This document shows positions 25,903 to 36,354 of a DNA stretch of 64,000 nucleotides, one piece after another (within the stretch, counting starts at the first letter, position 1; every line of letters begins with the position of its first letter). The stretch lies in NCBI RefSeq assembly GCF_001830325.1, contig NZ_MHZG01000010.1:1-64000 (forward strand), written 5' to 3'. The translations under genes were made by a program, and so were the position numbers. The notes beneath the pieces were generated by a model that saw only the letters and a list, made by a program, of their open reading frames with translations, ran no database searches and was not told the origin of the DNA. This DNA is from Polynucleobacter sp. GWA2_45_21 (GTDB lineage Bacteria; Pseudomonadota; Gammaproteobacteria; Burkholderiales; Burkholderiaceae).

Positions 25903-26949
25903 ATGGTTTCTCTCGACCACATTGTCGAGGATGCTAAACGTGATTTCCTCGGAGCTGCCGATGTGGCAGCTCTAGAGGACGCGAAAGCCAAGTATCTCGG
26001 TAAGTCAGGTATTCTCACTGAGCGTTTAAAAGCGCTTGGTGGAATGTCGCCTGATGAGCGCAAGAGTGCTGGCGCCCAAATTAATCAAATCAAAACCCAA
26101 GTTGAAGCTGCATTACAAGAGCGTCGCCAAGCATTGGCTGATGCGGTATTGCTTCAACGTCTTGCGGCGGAATCCATTGACGTCTCTTTGCCTGGCCGTG
26201 GCCAAGCAGTAGGTAGCTTGCATCCAGTGATGCGCACCTGGGAGCGCGTTGAAGAGATCTTCCGCTCGATTGGTTTTGATGTAGCTGATGGTCCTGAAAT
26301 TGAAACCGATTGGTTTAATTTCACTGCTTTGAATAGTCCCGAGAATCATCCTGCGCGCTCAATGCAGGACACCTTCTATATCGATGGCAAAGATTCCAAT
26401 GGAAAGCCTTTGCTATTGCGTACCCATACCAGCCCGATTCAGGTTCGTTATGCGAGTGAGCATGTTAAGAAATACGCCCATGCTGATGTGATGCCGCCAA
26501 TCAAAGTGATTGCCCCAGGCAGAACCTATCGTGTCGATAGCGATGCAACTCACTCACCAATGTTTCACCAGGTTGAGGGTTTATGGATTGCAGAGAGCGT
26601 TTCATTTGCTGATCTCAAGGGTGTCTATACCGATTTCTTAAGAACCTTTTTTGAAACGAATGAATTACAAGTTCGTTTCCGTCCATCCTATTTCCCATTT
26701 ACTGAACCTTCAGCTGAAATCGATATGGCCTTCGGTAGCGGTAAGTTAGCCGGCCGCTGGTTAGAGATTTCTGGAGCAGGCCAGGTTCATCCTAATGTAT
26801 TGCGCAATATGGGCATTGATCCAGAGCGCTATACCGGTTTTGCTTTTGGCTCTGGCTTAGAGCGCTTGACGATGTTGCGCTATGGCGTAGATGATTTACG
26901 TCTTTTCTTTGAGAACGATCTCCGTTTCTTAGCGCAATTTCCGGCTTAA
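25903..26949 (+). CDS. pheS: Phenylalanyl-tRNA synthetase alpha subunit, 348 aa
   Basis: This subunit supplies the class II catalytic core of the alpha2-beta2 enzyme that charges tRNA-Phe. An N-terminal coiled coil (residues ~1-90) is followed by [25 protein letters not shown], the motif 2 region [21 protein letters not shown], and motif 3 [17 protein letters not shown]. Length is typical. pheT follows 31 bp downstream, and the two products must act together. Confidence 0.98.
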   Translation: MVSLDHIVEDAKRDFLGAADVAALEDAKAKYLGKSGILTERLKALGGMSPDERKSAGAQINQIKTQVEAALQERRQALADAVLLQRLAAESIDVSLPGRGQAVGSLHPVMRTWERVEEIFRSIGFDVADGPEIETDWFNFTALNSPENHPARSMQDTFYIDGKDSNGKPLLLRTHTSPIQVRYASEHVKKYAHADVMPPIKVIAPGRTYRVDSDATHSPMFHQVEGLWIAESVSFADLKGVYTDFLRTFFETNELQVRFRPSYFPFTEPSAEIDMAFGSGKLAGRWLEISGAGQVHPNVLRNMGIDPERYTGFAFGSGLERLTMLRYGVDDLRLFFENDLRFLAQFPA

Positions 26950-26980
26950 TTTGCCAACCTTCTAATAGTAGATAGCGCAT

Positions 26981-29437
26981 ATGCAATTTTCTGAATCTTG
27001 GTTACGCCAATATGTAAATCCTTCGCTGGATAGCAACGCTTTAGGTCATGCAATGACCATGGCTGGCCTTGAGGTAGAAGAGCAGCATTCTGTAGCGCCC
27101 CCATTTACAAAGATTGTTGTTGCACAAATCCTATCTGCTGAACAGCATCCGGATGCAGACCGCTTACGTGTTTGCAAAGTTGATGCTGGCACTGGCCAAG
27201 AATTGCAAATTGTTTGCGGAGCACCGAACGCTCGCGCAGGCATCAAAATTCCTTGCGCATTAGTTGGCGCTGAATTGCCGCCAGCAGAAGCGGGTGGCAA
27301 GCCTTTCATGATTAAGGTAGGCAAGCTGCGCGGCGTCGAAAGTCAAGGCATGCTGTGCTCTGGTCGTGAGCTTGGTCTTGGTGATGATCACGAAGGTATC
27401 CTGGAGTTACCTTTAGATGCACCAGTGGGCGAGGATATTCGTAAATACCTGAGCCTAGATGATCAGATATTTGTCATCAAGCTGACCCCAAATAAAGCAG
27501 ATTGTTTATCGCTCATGGGTATGGCTCGTGAAGTGTCGGCAATTACGGGTGCTGCATTGTGTGCACCTAAGTGGACTCCTGTAGATGTTGCTATCCAGGA
27601 CAAGCTCAAAGTTACTATTGAAAACACTGATCTTTGCGGTCGTTTTGCAGGACGTGTGATTCGTGGCGTCAATCCAAAAGCTGAAACACCCGATTGGATC
27701 ATTCAACGTCTTTGCAATGCCGGCCAAAGAAGTATTTCTCCCTTGGTCGACTTGTCTAACTATGTCATGTTGGAGATGGGTCAACCTACCCATGTATTCG
27801 ACATTGATAAATTGACTGGTGATATCTCTGTTCGCTGGGCAAAGTCAGGCGAAACTCTTGAGTTATTAAATGGCCAGACAGTTACTCTGCAAGGCCCAGA
27901 CTCTGCAGGCAGGATGCAGGATGCTGGTGTAGTTGCAGATAAAAATGGCCCAGTGGCCTTAGCTGGAATCATGGGCGGCAATCATTGCGCTGTGACTGAC
28001 GACACAAAAAATATTTATGTTGAAGCTGCTTATTGGCAGCCTTCAGCAATTCAAGGGCGTGCCCGTCGCTTTAATTTCAGCACGGATGCAGCGCATCGTT
28101 TTGAGCGTGGTGTTGATCCACAAAACACAGCCAACTCTTTAGAGTATTTAACGGCTCTCATTGTTGAAGTATGTGGTGGCCAAGTTGGTCCAATTGATGA
28201 TCAGGTGTTAGCGATTCCAGAGCGCAAGCCAGTAACAATGCGTTTGGCTAGGGCAGAAAAAGTGATTGGCATCCCCCTCACTCAAGAAGTAGTTGCCGAT
28301 GTATTCAAACGTCTTGGTTTTGAATTCAAACAAGAGGGTGATGTATTTGTTGTTACACCCCCAAGTTATCGTTTTGATATCGAAATCGAGGAAGATCTCA
28401 TTGAAGAAGTCGCACGCATGTACGGCTTTGAAAATATTCCTGATGTCCCGCCTGTCTCATCCTTAAAGATGAGCGCTAAAGCTGAGGCAAAGCGTGGAGT
28501 GCACTTATTGCGTCAACGCTTAGCTCTGCAAGGTTATCAAGAGGCGGTAAATTTTGGTTTTATTGATGTAGAGAGTGAGAAACGTTTAGCTGCCGCTACT
28601 GAAAAAGATTTAATTACTGTACTCAATCCAATTGCTAGTCAGTATGGCGTGATGCGTAGCAATCTATGGGGTGGTTTGTTGGGCAACCTCAAGTCCAACC
28701 TCAATCGTGGTGCTAGCCGTGTACGTTTATTTGAAACTGGTCGTGTATTCAAGCGTGATGTGAGCACTCAAGAAGAGGCTGGCAAGGTAGCAGGCTTTCA
28801 TCAGCCTCAGCAAGTTGGTGGTTTGGCTTATGGCTCATTTGTTCCTGAACAGTGGGCAAGCGCAGATCGCGCAGTAGATTTCTTTGACGTGAAGGGCGAC
28901 CTAGAGCGCGTGCTCGATCCCTTGCATTTCACGACTGAGGCAGCCGTTCATCCTGCACTGCATCCTGGCCGTAGCGCGCAAATTCAATTGGTAACCCCAA
29001 CTGGTAAACAAAATATCGGCTGGATTGGTGAATTGCATCCTGGACTGCAACAAGCTTACGAGTTAGCTCAGGCGCCCGTTCTGTTTGAGATGGATTTAGA
29101 GGCTATTCGTAATCTCGGTATTCCACAGCCGGAAGAGTTAAGTAAGTTTCCTGCAGTGCAGCGTGATTTGGCGGTAGTAGTGAAGCAGGCAGTCTCATCG
29201 CAAGCCTTATTAGATGCAATGAACGCAAAGAAGCAGAACTTTGTTAAAGCGATTGAGTTATTTGATGAGTTCAAGCCAAAAGCTGGTTCAAGCAGCATGG
29301 CTGATGATGAGAAGAGCTTGGCTTTCCGAGTAACCTTGTTGAATCCGCAAGAAACCCTGCAGGATGCGCAAATTGAAGCGGTGATGACAGCTTTATTGGC
29401 TGCACTTGAGAAAAATTGCGCAGCCCGTCTGCGCTAG
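26981..29437 (+). CDS. pheT: Phenylalanyl-tRNA synthetase beta subunit, 818 aa
   Basis: This is the editing and tRNA-binding subunit. It begins [17 protein letters not shown], then a tRNA-binding domain (from about residue 40, with [20 protein letters not shown]), B3/B4 editing domains around 200-400, B5 and a catalytic-like fold, and a C-terminal ferredoxin-like anticodon domain (from [14 protein letters not shown]). The length fits the family. It is co-directional with pheS, with no sign of disruption. Confidence 0.98.
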   Translation: MQFSESWLRQYVNPSLDSNALGHAMTMAGLEVEEQHSVAPPFTKIVVAQILSAEQHPDADRLRVCKVDAGTGQELQIVCGAPNARAGIKIPCALVGAELPPAEAGGKPFMIKVGKLRGVESQGMLCSGRELGLGDDHEGILELPLDAPVGEDIRKYLSLDDQIFVIKLTPNKADCLSLMGMAREVSAITGAALCAPKWTPVDVAIQDKLKVTIENTDLCGRFAGRVIRGVNPKAETPDWIIQRLCNAGQRSISPLVDLSNYVMLEMGQPTHVFDIDKLTGDISVRWAKSGETLELLNGQTVTLQGPDSAGRMQDAGVVADKNGPVALAGIMGGNHCAVTDDTKNIYVEAAYWQPSAIQGRARRFNFSTDAAHRFERGVDPQNTANSLEYLTALIVEVCGGQVGPIDDQVLAIPERKPVTMRLARAEKVIGIPLTQEVVADVFKRLGFEFKQEGDVFVVTPPSYRFDIEIEEDLIEEVARMYGFENIPDVPPVSSLKMSAKAEAKRGVHLLRQRLALQGYQEAVNFGFIDVESEKRLAAATEKDLITVLNPIASQYGVMRSNLWGGLLGNLKSNLNRGASRVRLFETGRVFKRDVSTQEEAGKVAGFHQPQQVGGLAYGSFVPEQWASADRAVDFFDVKGDLERVLDPLHFTTEAAVHPALHPGRSAQIQLVTPTGKQNIGWIGELHPGLQQAYELAQAPVLFEMDLEAIRNLGIPQPEELSKFPAVQRDLAVVVKQAVSSQALLDAMNAKKQNFVKAIELFDEFKPKAGSSSMADDEKSLAFRVTLLNPQETLQDAQIEAVMTALLAALEKNCAARLR

Positions 29438-29477
29438 GTTTAATATTAGTAAAAGATATTACAAAGAGACTTCCGCC

Positions 29478-29801
29478 ATGAATGATTTAGTTAGCAACGA
29501 TACCGTTACCAAGAATGAGCTCTCGGAGGCTCTCTTTGATCAAGTTGGCCTGAATAAGCGGGAAGCTAAAGACATGATTGATGCCTTCTTTGATCGCATT
29601 GGACGGTCTTTAGGGGCAGGGGTTGAGGTGAAGATTTCTGGTTTTGGTAATTTCCAATTACGTAATAAATCAGCCCGCCCTGGTCGTAACCCTAAAACTG
29701 GTGAAATGATTCCTATTGCAGCGCGTCGCGTAGTTACATTTCACGCAAGTCAAAAGCTCAAGGATGTAGTTGAGTCACATGCTCGAGAAAACAGTATTTG
29801 A
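29478..29801 (+). CDS. ihfA: Integration host factor alpha subunit, 107 aa
   Basis: This HU/IHF-family protein bends DNA at specific sites as a heterodimer with IhfB. The sequence has [46 protein letters not shown] and the arm [13 protein letters not shown] with its conserved proline. The ATG at 29478 is used, because the frame extends upstream into the end of pheT without homology. The following MerR-type gene overlaps its 3' end. pheT-ihfA-MerR is a familiar order in proteobacteria. Confidence 0.95.
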   Translation: MNDLVSNDTVTKNELSEALFDQVGLNKREAKDMIDAFFDRIGRSLGAGVEVKISGFGNFQLRNKSARPGRNPKTGEMIPIAARRVVTFHASQKLKDVVESHARENSI

Positions 29802-30129
29802 TGCTGGGTCGGCGCTGCTCAGTTCTCAGCTCCCCCCAATACCCGCTAAGCGTTATTTCACCATTGGTGAGGTATCAGACCTTTGCGGCGTTCGTTCCCA
29901 CGTATTGCGCTATTGGGAGCAGGAGTTCTCACAGCTAAGTCCTCAAAAGCGTCGCGGTAATCGTCGTTACTATCAGCATCATGAAGTTGTTTTAATCCGC
30001 AAGATTAGGGCACTTCTGTATGAAGAAGGTTTTACGATCAGCGGCGCCAGAAATCGCCTAGATGAGGCGCGTGGTGAGCTTCGCTTGCGCGATGAATTGC
30101 AGGCCGTTCTGCAAATTCTCTCGAAATAG
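29779..30129 (+). CDS. MerR-family transcriptional regulator, 116 aa
   Basis: This is a small winged helix-turn-helix regulator. After a variable ~25-residue N-terminus it shows [27 protein letters not shown], the MerR recognition region, and [30 protein letters not shown]. It is short and has no metal- or ligand-binding tail. The chosen ATG at 29779 overlaps ihfA by 23 bp, so the genes are co-transcribed. It ends 25 bp before tRNA-Pro. The target genes are not evident. Confidence 0.9.
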   Translation: MLEKTVFDAGSALLSSQLPPIPAKRYFTIGEVSDLCGVRSHVLRYWEQEFSQLSPQKRRGNRRYYQHHEVVLIRKIRALLYEEGFTISGARNRLDEARGELRLRDELQAVLQILSK

Positions 30130-30154
30130 TTACTGATACAATTTTGTTTCTCGT

Positions 30155-30231
<77 letters not shown>

Positions 30232-30253
30232 TTCACTCAATTTCAAAATTGCT

Positions 30254-30655
30254 ATGACATCCAGCTCAAACAACATTACTTATTTTGGTTTAACTATTCC
30301 TTTTTTGGCCCACTTGGGAGTTGTGCCTGAGTATGCTGAAGGGGGTAAATCACGCATTAGTTTGGTGATTAAGCCCGAGTTTGAGAATAGCTTTCATATT
30401 GCCCATGGCGGAGTTGTGATGACTCTTTTGGACTTTGCTATGGGGGCAGCAGCACGGAGCACTGTTGATCAGCCTCTTGGTGCTATGACCATTGATATGA
30501 GCGTCAGCTTTCTACGCCCTAGTGTTGGCAAGATCGTAGTGGAGGGTAGCGTCCTGAAATCCGGTAAAACGATTAATTATTGCGAGGCCGTAGTTTTAAA
30601 TGAGGCTGGTGAAGTTACTGCTAAATCTAGCGGTACATTTATGCTCAGAAGATAG
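30254..30655 (+). CDS. PaaI-like hotdog-fold acyl-CoA thioesterase, 133 aa
   Basis: This is a hotdog-fold thioesterase that hydrolyses acyl-CoA. The core pattern is [23 protein letters not shown], with the HGG turn and the acidic residue Asp in LDFAMG, followed by [10 protein letters not shown] and the strand [21 protein letters not shown]. Size matches the PaaI/YbgC-like group. It starts 22 bp after tRNA-Pro. Substrate and pathway are unknown; no phenylacetate genes are nearby. Confidence 0.85.
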   Translation: MTSSSNNITYFGLTIPFLAHLGVVPEYAEGGKSRISLVIKPEFENSFHIAHGGVVMTLLDFAMGAAARSTVDQPLGAMTIDMSVSFLRPSVGKIVVEGSVLKSGKTINYCEAVVLNEAGEVTAKSSGTFMLRR

Positions 30656-30858
30656 TCAATAAATACCCATAATCAATATAGTATTTATAATGATTATGTC
30701 GTTTATATAATGAAAAGGCCTTAAAACCCTTATTTATCATAGGATATAAAGCATATTTAAATATATATCCTGAATTATTAATCCCTCTATATAATGGTCG
30801 TTCAGGAATAACTAATTCTTTTTTATTCCATAAAACTAATATTCGGAGAAATTAATAC
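30656..30858 (+). promoter_or_regulatory. Very AT-rich upstream region of the H-NS gene
   Basis: About 200 bp of strongly AT-rich DNA separates the thioesterase gene from the H-NS-like gene. It holds three TATAAT hexamers at 30686-30691, 30706-30711 and 30790-30795, but no matching -35 at a good distance was found for any of them. H-NS proteins bind curved AT-rich DNA and often repress their own gene, so autoregulation here is plausible but inferred. Confidence 0.45.
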
Positions 30859-31143
30859 ATGTCTTCTTATAAAGAACTTTTAGCCCAACGTGAATTGTTG
30901 GATAAACAGATTAAAGAAGCAGTTTTGCGTGAAAAAGCTGACGGTATCGCTAAAGCCAAACTCATTATTGAGCAATATGGCCTAACGGCTTCAGATTTAT
31001 TCAGCCGTAAGGCTGGCGCACGTAGCTCTAGCGGTAAGGTGGCTCCTAAGTATCGCAATCCTGCAACTGGTGACACTTGGACCGGTCGTGGCAAGGCTCC
31101 AAAATGGATTGAAGGTAGAGATCGTAGTAACTTCTTAATCTAA
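30859..31143 (+). CDS. H-NS family nucleoid-associated protein, 94 aa
   Basis: The N-terminal half is a coiled coil for dimerisation (YKELLAQRELLDKQIKEAV...). The C-terminal DNA-binding part has the typical YRNPATGDTWTGRGKAPKWI motif. Proteins of this short type are common in Burkholderiales. A GGAGA ribosome binding site precedes the ATG. A strong terminator follows, so it is likely a monocistronic transcript. It silences AT-rich genes in general, and the AT-rich surface cluster could be among its targets. Confidence 0.93.
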   Translation: MSSYKELLAQRELLDKQIKEAVLREKADGIAKAKLIIEQYGLTASDLFSRKAGARSSSGKVAPKYRNPATGDTWTGRGKAPKWIEGRDRSNFLI

Positions 31144-31171
31144 GATACTGATCTAAATAGATTTAATTAAA

Positions 31172-31212
31172 AAAGGCTGCTCAGTGTAAATTGAGCAGCC
31201 TTTAATTTTTTG
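31172..31212 (+). terminator. Rho-independent terminator after the H-NS gene
   Basis: A perfect 9-bp stem GGCTGCTCA / TGAGCAGCC (31175-31183 and 31192-31200) with an 8-base loop is followed by a T-rich run. An A-run precedes it, so it may work in both directions for the convergent gene at 31231-31929. Confidence 0.9.
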
Positions 31213-31230
31213 GCGCTTGTGATGTAGGTC

Positions 31231-31929
31231 CTATGCACATTTCCTGTTTAAGGCCTGTATAAATAGCGGCTCCAAAAGTTCATGCCGATTTTGGCCGGGA
31301 CTGGCTTCAAGCTCTGGATTGGTAGCCGGATAGCCAATAATGAGGGGATTTTGGTCAATGAGGCCATTTTGGAGCTCTTCCTGGAGGATTTCTGGGTACT
31401 GTGATCTCACCCCGACAGTATTTTCATCTGCAAGTCCCATTACCCCAGGATGAAGTCGAATAAATCCTTCATCAACTAAAATAGGAATGCGCTGCGTGTC
31501 CTTGTTTTTACTCAGATAATGGATCAAATGCACTTGCTCAACTGGCGGTATTAGGGCATCCAAAAATATCAAGTCCGGAGTGATGGAAACAGCCTTCATT
31601 AGGCCTTCAAGGCTATCTACAGAAACCTCCATATCCACCTTTAACTGCCAGCATTGAATGGATTCGAGTAATTCATGACTATTTTCAGCTCTCCTGAATA
31701 TGCCCATTGCAATACAGTTTTGAGTGGTTTTTTGGCGCATAGCCCTTTTACGGCGGGCAAGCTGCTGATCTAGCGAGCTAGCCAAAATACGGCGATGACC
31801 ACCCCGAGTCTTCCAGGCGATTAATTCACCTAATTCAACCATTTTCTGGACTGTGCCAAGTGACACTTGTAATACTTTGGCGCTTTGACGGGTGCTTAGA
31901 TATTCCAAATCTGGGGTAATCGCTTTCAT
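31231..31929 (-). CDS. HTH (excisionase/MerR-type) and receiver-like protein, 232 aa
   Basis: The N-terminal ~60 residues form a MerR/excisionase-type winged helix: STRQSAKVLQVSLGTVQKMVELGELIAWKTRGGHRRI. From about residue 70 the protein resembles a response-regulator receiver domain, with LIFLDALIPP matching the phosphoacceptor Asp strand and PILVDEGFI further on, though key acidic residues near the start of that domain are not obvious. It is divergent from sucA, with nearly 300 bp between, so it may regulate the 2-oxoglutarate dehydrogenase operon. This is inferred from position. A shared bidirectional terminator lies at its 3' end. Confidence 0.75.
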   Translation of the reverse strand: MKAITPDLEYLSTRQSAKVLQVSLGTVQKMVELGELIAWKTRGGHRRILASSLDQQLARRKRAMRQKTTQNCIAMGIFRRAENSHELLESIQCWQLKVDMEVSVDSLEGLMKAVSITPDLIFLDALIPPVEQVHLIHYLSKNKDTQRIPILVDEGFIRLHPGVMGLADENTVGVRSQYPEILQEELQNGLIDQNPLIIGYPATNPELEASPGQNRHELLEPLFIQALNRKCA

Positions 31930-32226
31930 ATGTCCTTAATCTCATTAATTCATTTGAAGATTTAGAGAATACGAATCAATTTCAAGAGAATCTGTCAGGG
32001 ATGGTTTAAATCAAGGTAGGAAACTTCTTATTCATGACCTATATAGGGAAATACCCCCTGAAGCTCCAAAATCAGGGAAAGCCCTTTATGGATCAATGGG
32101 TAATCGTGTTAAATTAACGGTGTTGTAACAGTATTCGCACAGATCAATTCGTAAAGCGGTTTAGCCGTAGAGCGAATGGTTTTAACCACAGTTTTTATTC
32201 GGGAAACCCGATGAAAGGTGAGCATC
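31930..32226. promoter_or_regulatory. Divergent promoter region between the HTH/receiver-like gene and sucA
   Basis: This ~297-bp stretch has no gene. It should hold the promoters of both flanking genes. I see no clear -35/-10 pair or obvious palindrome. AAAGG at about 32213 is the sucA ribosome binding site and supports ATG 32227 as the sucA start. Confidence 0.4.
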
Positions 32227-35085
32227 ATGATGCAGGATCAAAGAGATAATTCCTATCTCTTCGGCGGAAACGCCCCCTACGTAGAGGAACTCTACGAATC
32301 CTACTTGCACGATCCAGCTTCTGTAGCTGATCATTGGCGAGATTATTTTGATAATGTGAAGCAAATTCCAGCGGTCGATGGTTCGTCTAGAACTGATATT
32401 GCCCATGGACCTATTGTTGCTTCCTTTGCTGAGCGCGCGAAGCAAGGCCCTATTCGCACAGTGTCCGCTGATTCAGCTGACTCTGAGATGGGTCGCAAGC
32501 GTGTAGCTGTTCAGCAGTTGATTGCCGCGTATCGCAACGTTGGTAATCGCTGGGCTGATATTGATCCGTTGAAACGCACAGAGCGTCCGGATATTCCTGA
32601 ATTAGATCCAGCCTTTTATGGCTTTACCGATGGCGATATGGATATCGTCTTTAATACCAGCAATACATTCTTCGGTAAGAATGAAATGACCTTGCGTGAT
32701 TTATTGCAAGCGTTACGCGAAACGTATTGCGGCACTTTGGGTGCCGAGTACATGTTTATTGCTGATCAAAAGATTAAAAAGTGGTGGCAAGAGAAGTTAG
32801 AGTCCATCCGCTCAACTCCGCATTTCAATGTGGACCAAAAGCGTCAAATTCTCGATCGTGTTACTGCGGCCGAAGGTTTGGAGCGTTATCTCCAGGCTAA
32901 GTATGTTGGTCAAAAGCGTTTCTCACTTGAGGGTGGTGAAAGCTTCATCGCCTGTATGGATGAGTTGATCCGTGAGGCTGGTGCCAAGGGTGTTCAAGAG
33001 ATTGTGATTGGTATGGCCCACCGCGGTCGTCTCAACGTGTTGGTTAATACCTTGGGCAAGATGCCTACGGATTTATTTGCTGAGTTTGAGCACAAGGGTC
33101 CAGAAACATTGCCTGCAGGTGACGTGAAGTATCACCAAGGTTTCTCTAGCGATATTTCGACTCCAGCTGGCCCGGTACATTTGTCATTGGCGTTTAATCC
33201 ATCCCATCTAGAAATCGTGAACCCAGTAGTTGAAGGTTCAGCACGTGCTCGTATGGAGCGTCGTGGTGATTTGCTGGGCGAACAAGTAATGCCTGTATTG
33301 GTACACGGTGATGCTGCGATTGCAGGTCAGGGCGTAATGCAAGAGACCTTAGCAATGGCGGAAGTTCGTGGCTACTCAACTGGCGGCACGATTCACATTG
33401 TGATCAATAACCAAATTGGTTTCACGACATCCGATCCTCGCGACTTGCGTTCAAGCTTGTATTGCACCGACATCATGAAAGTGATTGATGCACCGGTATT
33501 ACATGTGAACGGTGATGATCCCGAGGCCGTAGTGTTGGCAACGAAGTTGGCTGTTGAGTTCCGTAGCCAGTTCCATAAAGATGTAGCGATTGATATCGTT
33601 TGCTTCAGAAAACTGGGTCATAACGAGCAAGACACACCAGCAATGACGCAGCCATTGATGTACAAAATCATTGCAGCGCATCCTGGTACGCGTAAGCACT
33701 ATGCCGATAAGTTAGAGGCTCAAGGCGTTTTGCCTGCCGGTACTGGTGATTTGATGGTCAAAGAATACCGCGCTGCAATGGATGCCGGTAAACAAACTTC
33801 TGATCCAGTATTAAGTAACTTCAAAGGTAAGTTTGCCGTAGATTGGTCACCATTCTTGAATAAGAAGTGGACTGATGAAGCGGACACGGCTATTCCATTA
33901 ACTGAATGGAAGCGCTTAGCTGAAAAGATTTCAACTATTCCCGAAGACTTTAAGGCGCATCCACTGGTAGCTAAGGTCTATAACGACCGGGCTGCTATGG
34001 GTCGCGGCGAAACCAATATCGACTGGGGTATGGGCGAGCACATGGCTTTCGCATCCTTGGTGGCAAGTGGCTATCCAGTGCGTTTGTCTGGCGAGGATAG
34101 CGGTCGCGGCACCTTTACGCACCGTCACGCTGTGTTGCATAACCAGAATCGTGAGAAGTGGGATACAGGTACCTATATTGCACTTCAGCACGTTGCTAAA
34201 GATCAAGCTCCATTCTTGGTAATTGATTCCATCTTGTCGGAAGAGGCTGTACTTGGTTTTGAATATGGTTACGCAGCGGCTGAGCCTAATACCTTGACTA
34301 TTTGGGAAGCTCAGTTCGGCGACTTTGCCAATGGCGCTCAAGTGGTGATCGATCAATTTATCGCTTCAGGCGAAGTGAAGTGGGGCCGTGCAAATGGTCT
34401 AGTCATGATGTTGCCGCATGGTTATGAAGGTCAAGGACCGGAGCATTCATCTGCACGTCTAGAGCGCTTCATGCAGTTGTGTGCTGATACCAATATGCAG
34501 GTCATTCAGCCAACTACTGCTGCGCAGATCTTCCACGTATTGCGCCGTCAGATGATTCGTCAGTTCCGCAAGCCGCTGATCTTGATGACGCCAAAATCAT
34601 TGTTGCGTAATAAAGAAGCTGCCTCACCATTAACTGAATTCACTAAGGGTGGTTTCCAAACCATTCTTCCAGAGCGTGATGACAGTATCGATGGCAAGAA
34701 GGTGACTCGCTTAGTAATGTGTTCCGGTAAGGTTTATTACGATCTAGCTAAAACACGTACCGAGAAAAAACTTGAAGATGTGGCGATTATTCGTTTGGAA
34801 CAGCTCTATCCGTTCCCACATAAAGCATTGACTGCTGAGTTGAAGAAGTATCCGAACCTACAAGAGGTTGTGTGGTGTCAGGATGAGCCACAAAACCAAG
34901 GTGCCTGGTTCTTTGTTCAGCACAATATTTTGGAGAACATGTCTGAAGGTATGAAGTTGGGATATGCGGGTCGTCCAGCATCAGCTTCACCAGCATGTGG
35001 ATATGCTCATCTCCATCAAGAACAACAGAAGTCTCTCCTTACAGCAGCATTCGCAAAACTAAAGGGTTATGTCATTACGAAGTAA
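32227..35085 (+). CDS. sucA: 2-oxoglutarate dehydrogenase E1 component, 952 aa
   Basis: This thiamine-diphosphate enzyme decarboxylates 2-oxoglutarate in the TCA cycle. The N-terminus MMQDQRDNSYLFGGNAPYVEELYESYLHDPASV is the family pattern. The ThDP-binding region spans GMAHRGRLNVLVNTLGK and later VHGDAAIAGQG with NNQIGFTTSD. The C-terminal half has GEDSGRGTFTHRHAV and LPHGYEGQGPEHSSARLERF. ATG at 32227 is used over an upstream GTG at 32218, because it sits at good distance from AAAGG. It is the first gene of the sucA-odhB-lpdA operon, and length is typical. Confidence 0.97.
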   Translation: MMQDQRDNSYLFGGNAPYVEELYESYLHDPASVADHWRDYFDNVKQIPAVDGSSRTDIAHGPIVASFAERAKQGPIRTVSADSADSEMGRKRVAVQQLIAAYRNVGNRWADIDPLKRTERPDIPELDPAFYGFTDGDMDIVFNTSNTFFGKNEMTLRDLLQALRETYCGTLGAEYMFIADQKIKKWWQEKLESIRSTPHFNVDQKRQILDRVTAAEGLERYLQAKYVGQKRFSLEGGESFIACMDELIREAGAKGVQEIVIGMAHRGRLNVLVNTLGKMPTDLFAEFEHKGPETLPAGDVKYHQGFSSDISTPAGPVHLSLAFNPSHLEIVNPVVEGSARARMERRGDLLGEQVMPVLVHGDAAIAGQGVMQETLAMAEVRGYSTGGTIHIVINNQIGFTTSDPRDLRSSLYCTDIMKVIDAPVLHVNGDDPEAVVLATKLAVEFRSQFHKDVAIDIVCFRKLGHNEQDTPAMTQPLMYKIIAAHPGTRKHYADKLEAQGVLPAGTGDLMVKEYRAAMDAGKQTSDPVLSNFKGKFAVDWSPFLNKKWTDEADTAIPLTEWKRLAEKISTIPEDFKAHPLVAKVYNDRAAMGRGETNIDWGMGEHMAFASLVASGYPVRLSGEDSGRGTFTHRHAVLHNQNREKWDTGTYIALQHVAKDQAPFLVIDSILSEEAVLGFEYGYAAAEPNTLTIWEAQFGDFANGAQVVIDQFIASGEVKWGRANGLVMMLPHGYEGQGPEHSSARLERFMQLCADTNMQVIQPTTAAQIFHVLRRQMIRQFRKPLILMTPKSLLRNKEAASPLTEFTKGGFQTILPERDDSIDGKKVTRLVMCSGKVYYDLAKTRTEKKLEDVAIIRLEQLYPFPHKALTAELKKYPNLQEVVWCQDEPQNQGAWFFVQHNILENMSEGMKLGYAGRPASASPACGYAHLHQEQQKSLLTAAFAKLKGYVITK

Positions 35086-35128
35086 TCGTAGACATCACTC
35101 AATATACAAACACTAAATAGGATTAATC

Positions 35129-36343
35129 ATGGCTATTTTTGAAGTTAAAGTTCCCCAACTCTCCGAGTCAGTAGCAGAAGCTACTTTGTTGCAATGGAAA
35201 AAGAAAGTCGGCGATGCCGTCGGTCAAGATGAGATCTTGATTGAAATTGAAACTGACAAAGTGGTGTTAGAAGTTCCAGCTCCATCCGCTGGCGTTCTCA
35301 CCGAGATCGTAGTTGCTGACGGCGGCACTGTTGTTGCCGAGCAGTTGATTGCGAAAATTGACAGCACTGCTGTTGCATCTGCCGCTCCTGCAGCTGCTGC
35401 ACCAGCACCGGCACCCGCAGCAGCTCCAGCTGCCGCACCTGCTAAAGCTGCACCAGCCGCTAAATCATCTGGCGCTGCCGCTGCACCTTCCGCTGCAAAA
35501 ATCCTCGCAGAGAAAAATATCGATGCTGGTCAAGTTGCTGGTTCTGGACGCGATGGCCGTATTACCAAGGGTGACGCATTAAATGCTACTGCCGGTGGTA
35601 CAAAATCTGCTGCATTACCAAGTGCACCGATTCCAATGGGTGATCGTCCAGAAGAGCGTGTACCAATGAGCCGCTTGCGTGCTCGTATTGCTGAGCGCTT
35701 GCTTGAGTCACAGGCAAACAACGCCATCTTGACTACTTTCAATGAAGTCAACATGGCTCCAGTAATCGCCATGCGTAACAAGTACAAAGATCAGTTTGAA
35801 AAAGTTCATGGCGTGAAGTTGGGCTTCATGTCTTTCTTCGTTAAAGCTGCTACTCATGCTTTGAAGAAATTCCCGTTGTTGAATGCCTCTGTTGATGGCA
35901 ATGACATCGTGTATCACGGTTACTTTGATATTGGTATTGCGGTAAGTTCACCACGTGGCTTGGTTGTTCCTATTCTGCGTGACGTTGATCAAATGAACTT
36001 GGCTGACATCGAGAAGAAGATTGCTGAGTTTGGCGTTAAGGCTCGCGAAGGTAAGTTGTCATTAGAGGACTTAACTGGCGGTACATTCTCCATCTCTAAC
36101 GGTGGCGTATTTGGCTCTATGCTTTCTACTCCAATTATTAATCCTCCACAGTCTGCAATCTTGGGGATTCATGCAACTAAAGAGCGTGCAGTGGTTGAGA
36201 ACGGTCAAATCGTGATTCGTCCAATTAACTACCTAGCTTTATCATATGACCATCGCATCATTGACGGTCGTGAGGCAGTTCTGGGTTTAGTTGCTATGAA
36301 GGATGCATTGGAAGATCCTTCACGTCTCCTCCTTGATTTGTAA
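35129..36343 (+). CDS. odhB: Dihydrolipoyllysine-residue succinyltransferase (E2 of OGDH), 404 aa
   Basis: E2 carries the swinging lipoyl group and forms succinyl-CoA. The lipoyl domain has the attachment Lys44 in [12 protein letters not shown] long Ala/Pro linker (about residues 85-130) is followed by a small E1/E3-binding domain (residues ~130-165, with KILAEKNID and GRITKGD) and the catalytic domain from about 185, ending with [15 protein letters not shown], which contains the active-site His and Asp. The ribosome binding site AGGATTAATC is good. The linker is also a low-complexity DNA repeat and could vary in length between strains. Confidence 0.96.
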   Translation: MAIFEVKVPQLSESVAEATLLQWKKKVGDAVGQDEILIEIETDKVVLEVPAPSAGVLTEIVVADGGTVVAEQLIAKIDSTAVASAAPAAAAPAPAPAAAPAAAPAKAAPAAKSSGAAAAPSAAKILAEKNIDAGQVAGSGRDGRITKGDALNATAGGTKSAALPSAPIPMGDRPEERVPMSRLRARIAERLLESQANNAILTTFNEVNMAPVIAMRNKYKDQFEKVHGVKLGFMSFFVKAATHALKKFPLLNASVDGNDIVYHGYFDIGIAVSSPRGLVVPILRDVDQMNLADIEKKIAEFGVKAREGKLSLEDLTGGTFSISNGGVFGSMLSTPIINPPQSAILGIHATKERAVVENGQIVIRPINYLALSYDHRIIDGREAVLGLVAMKDALEDPSRLLLDL

Positions 36344-36354
36344 GAGGGAAGAAC

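Noticed and set aside
33931..34356. Minus-strand 141-codon frame inside sucA
   Set aside because: It is a shadow of the strongly conserved sucA frame.
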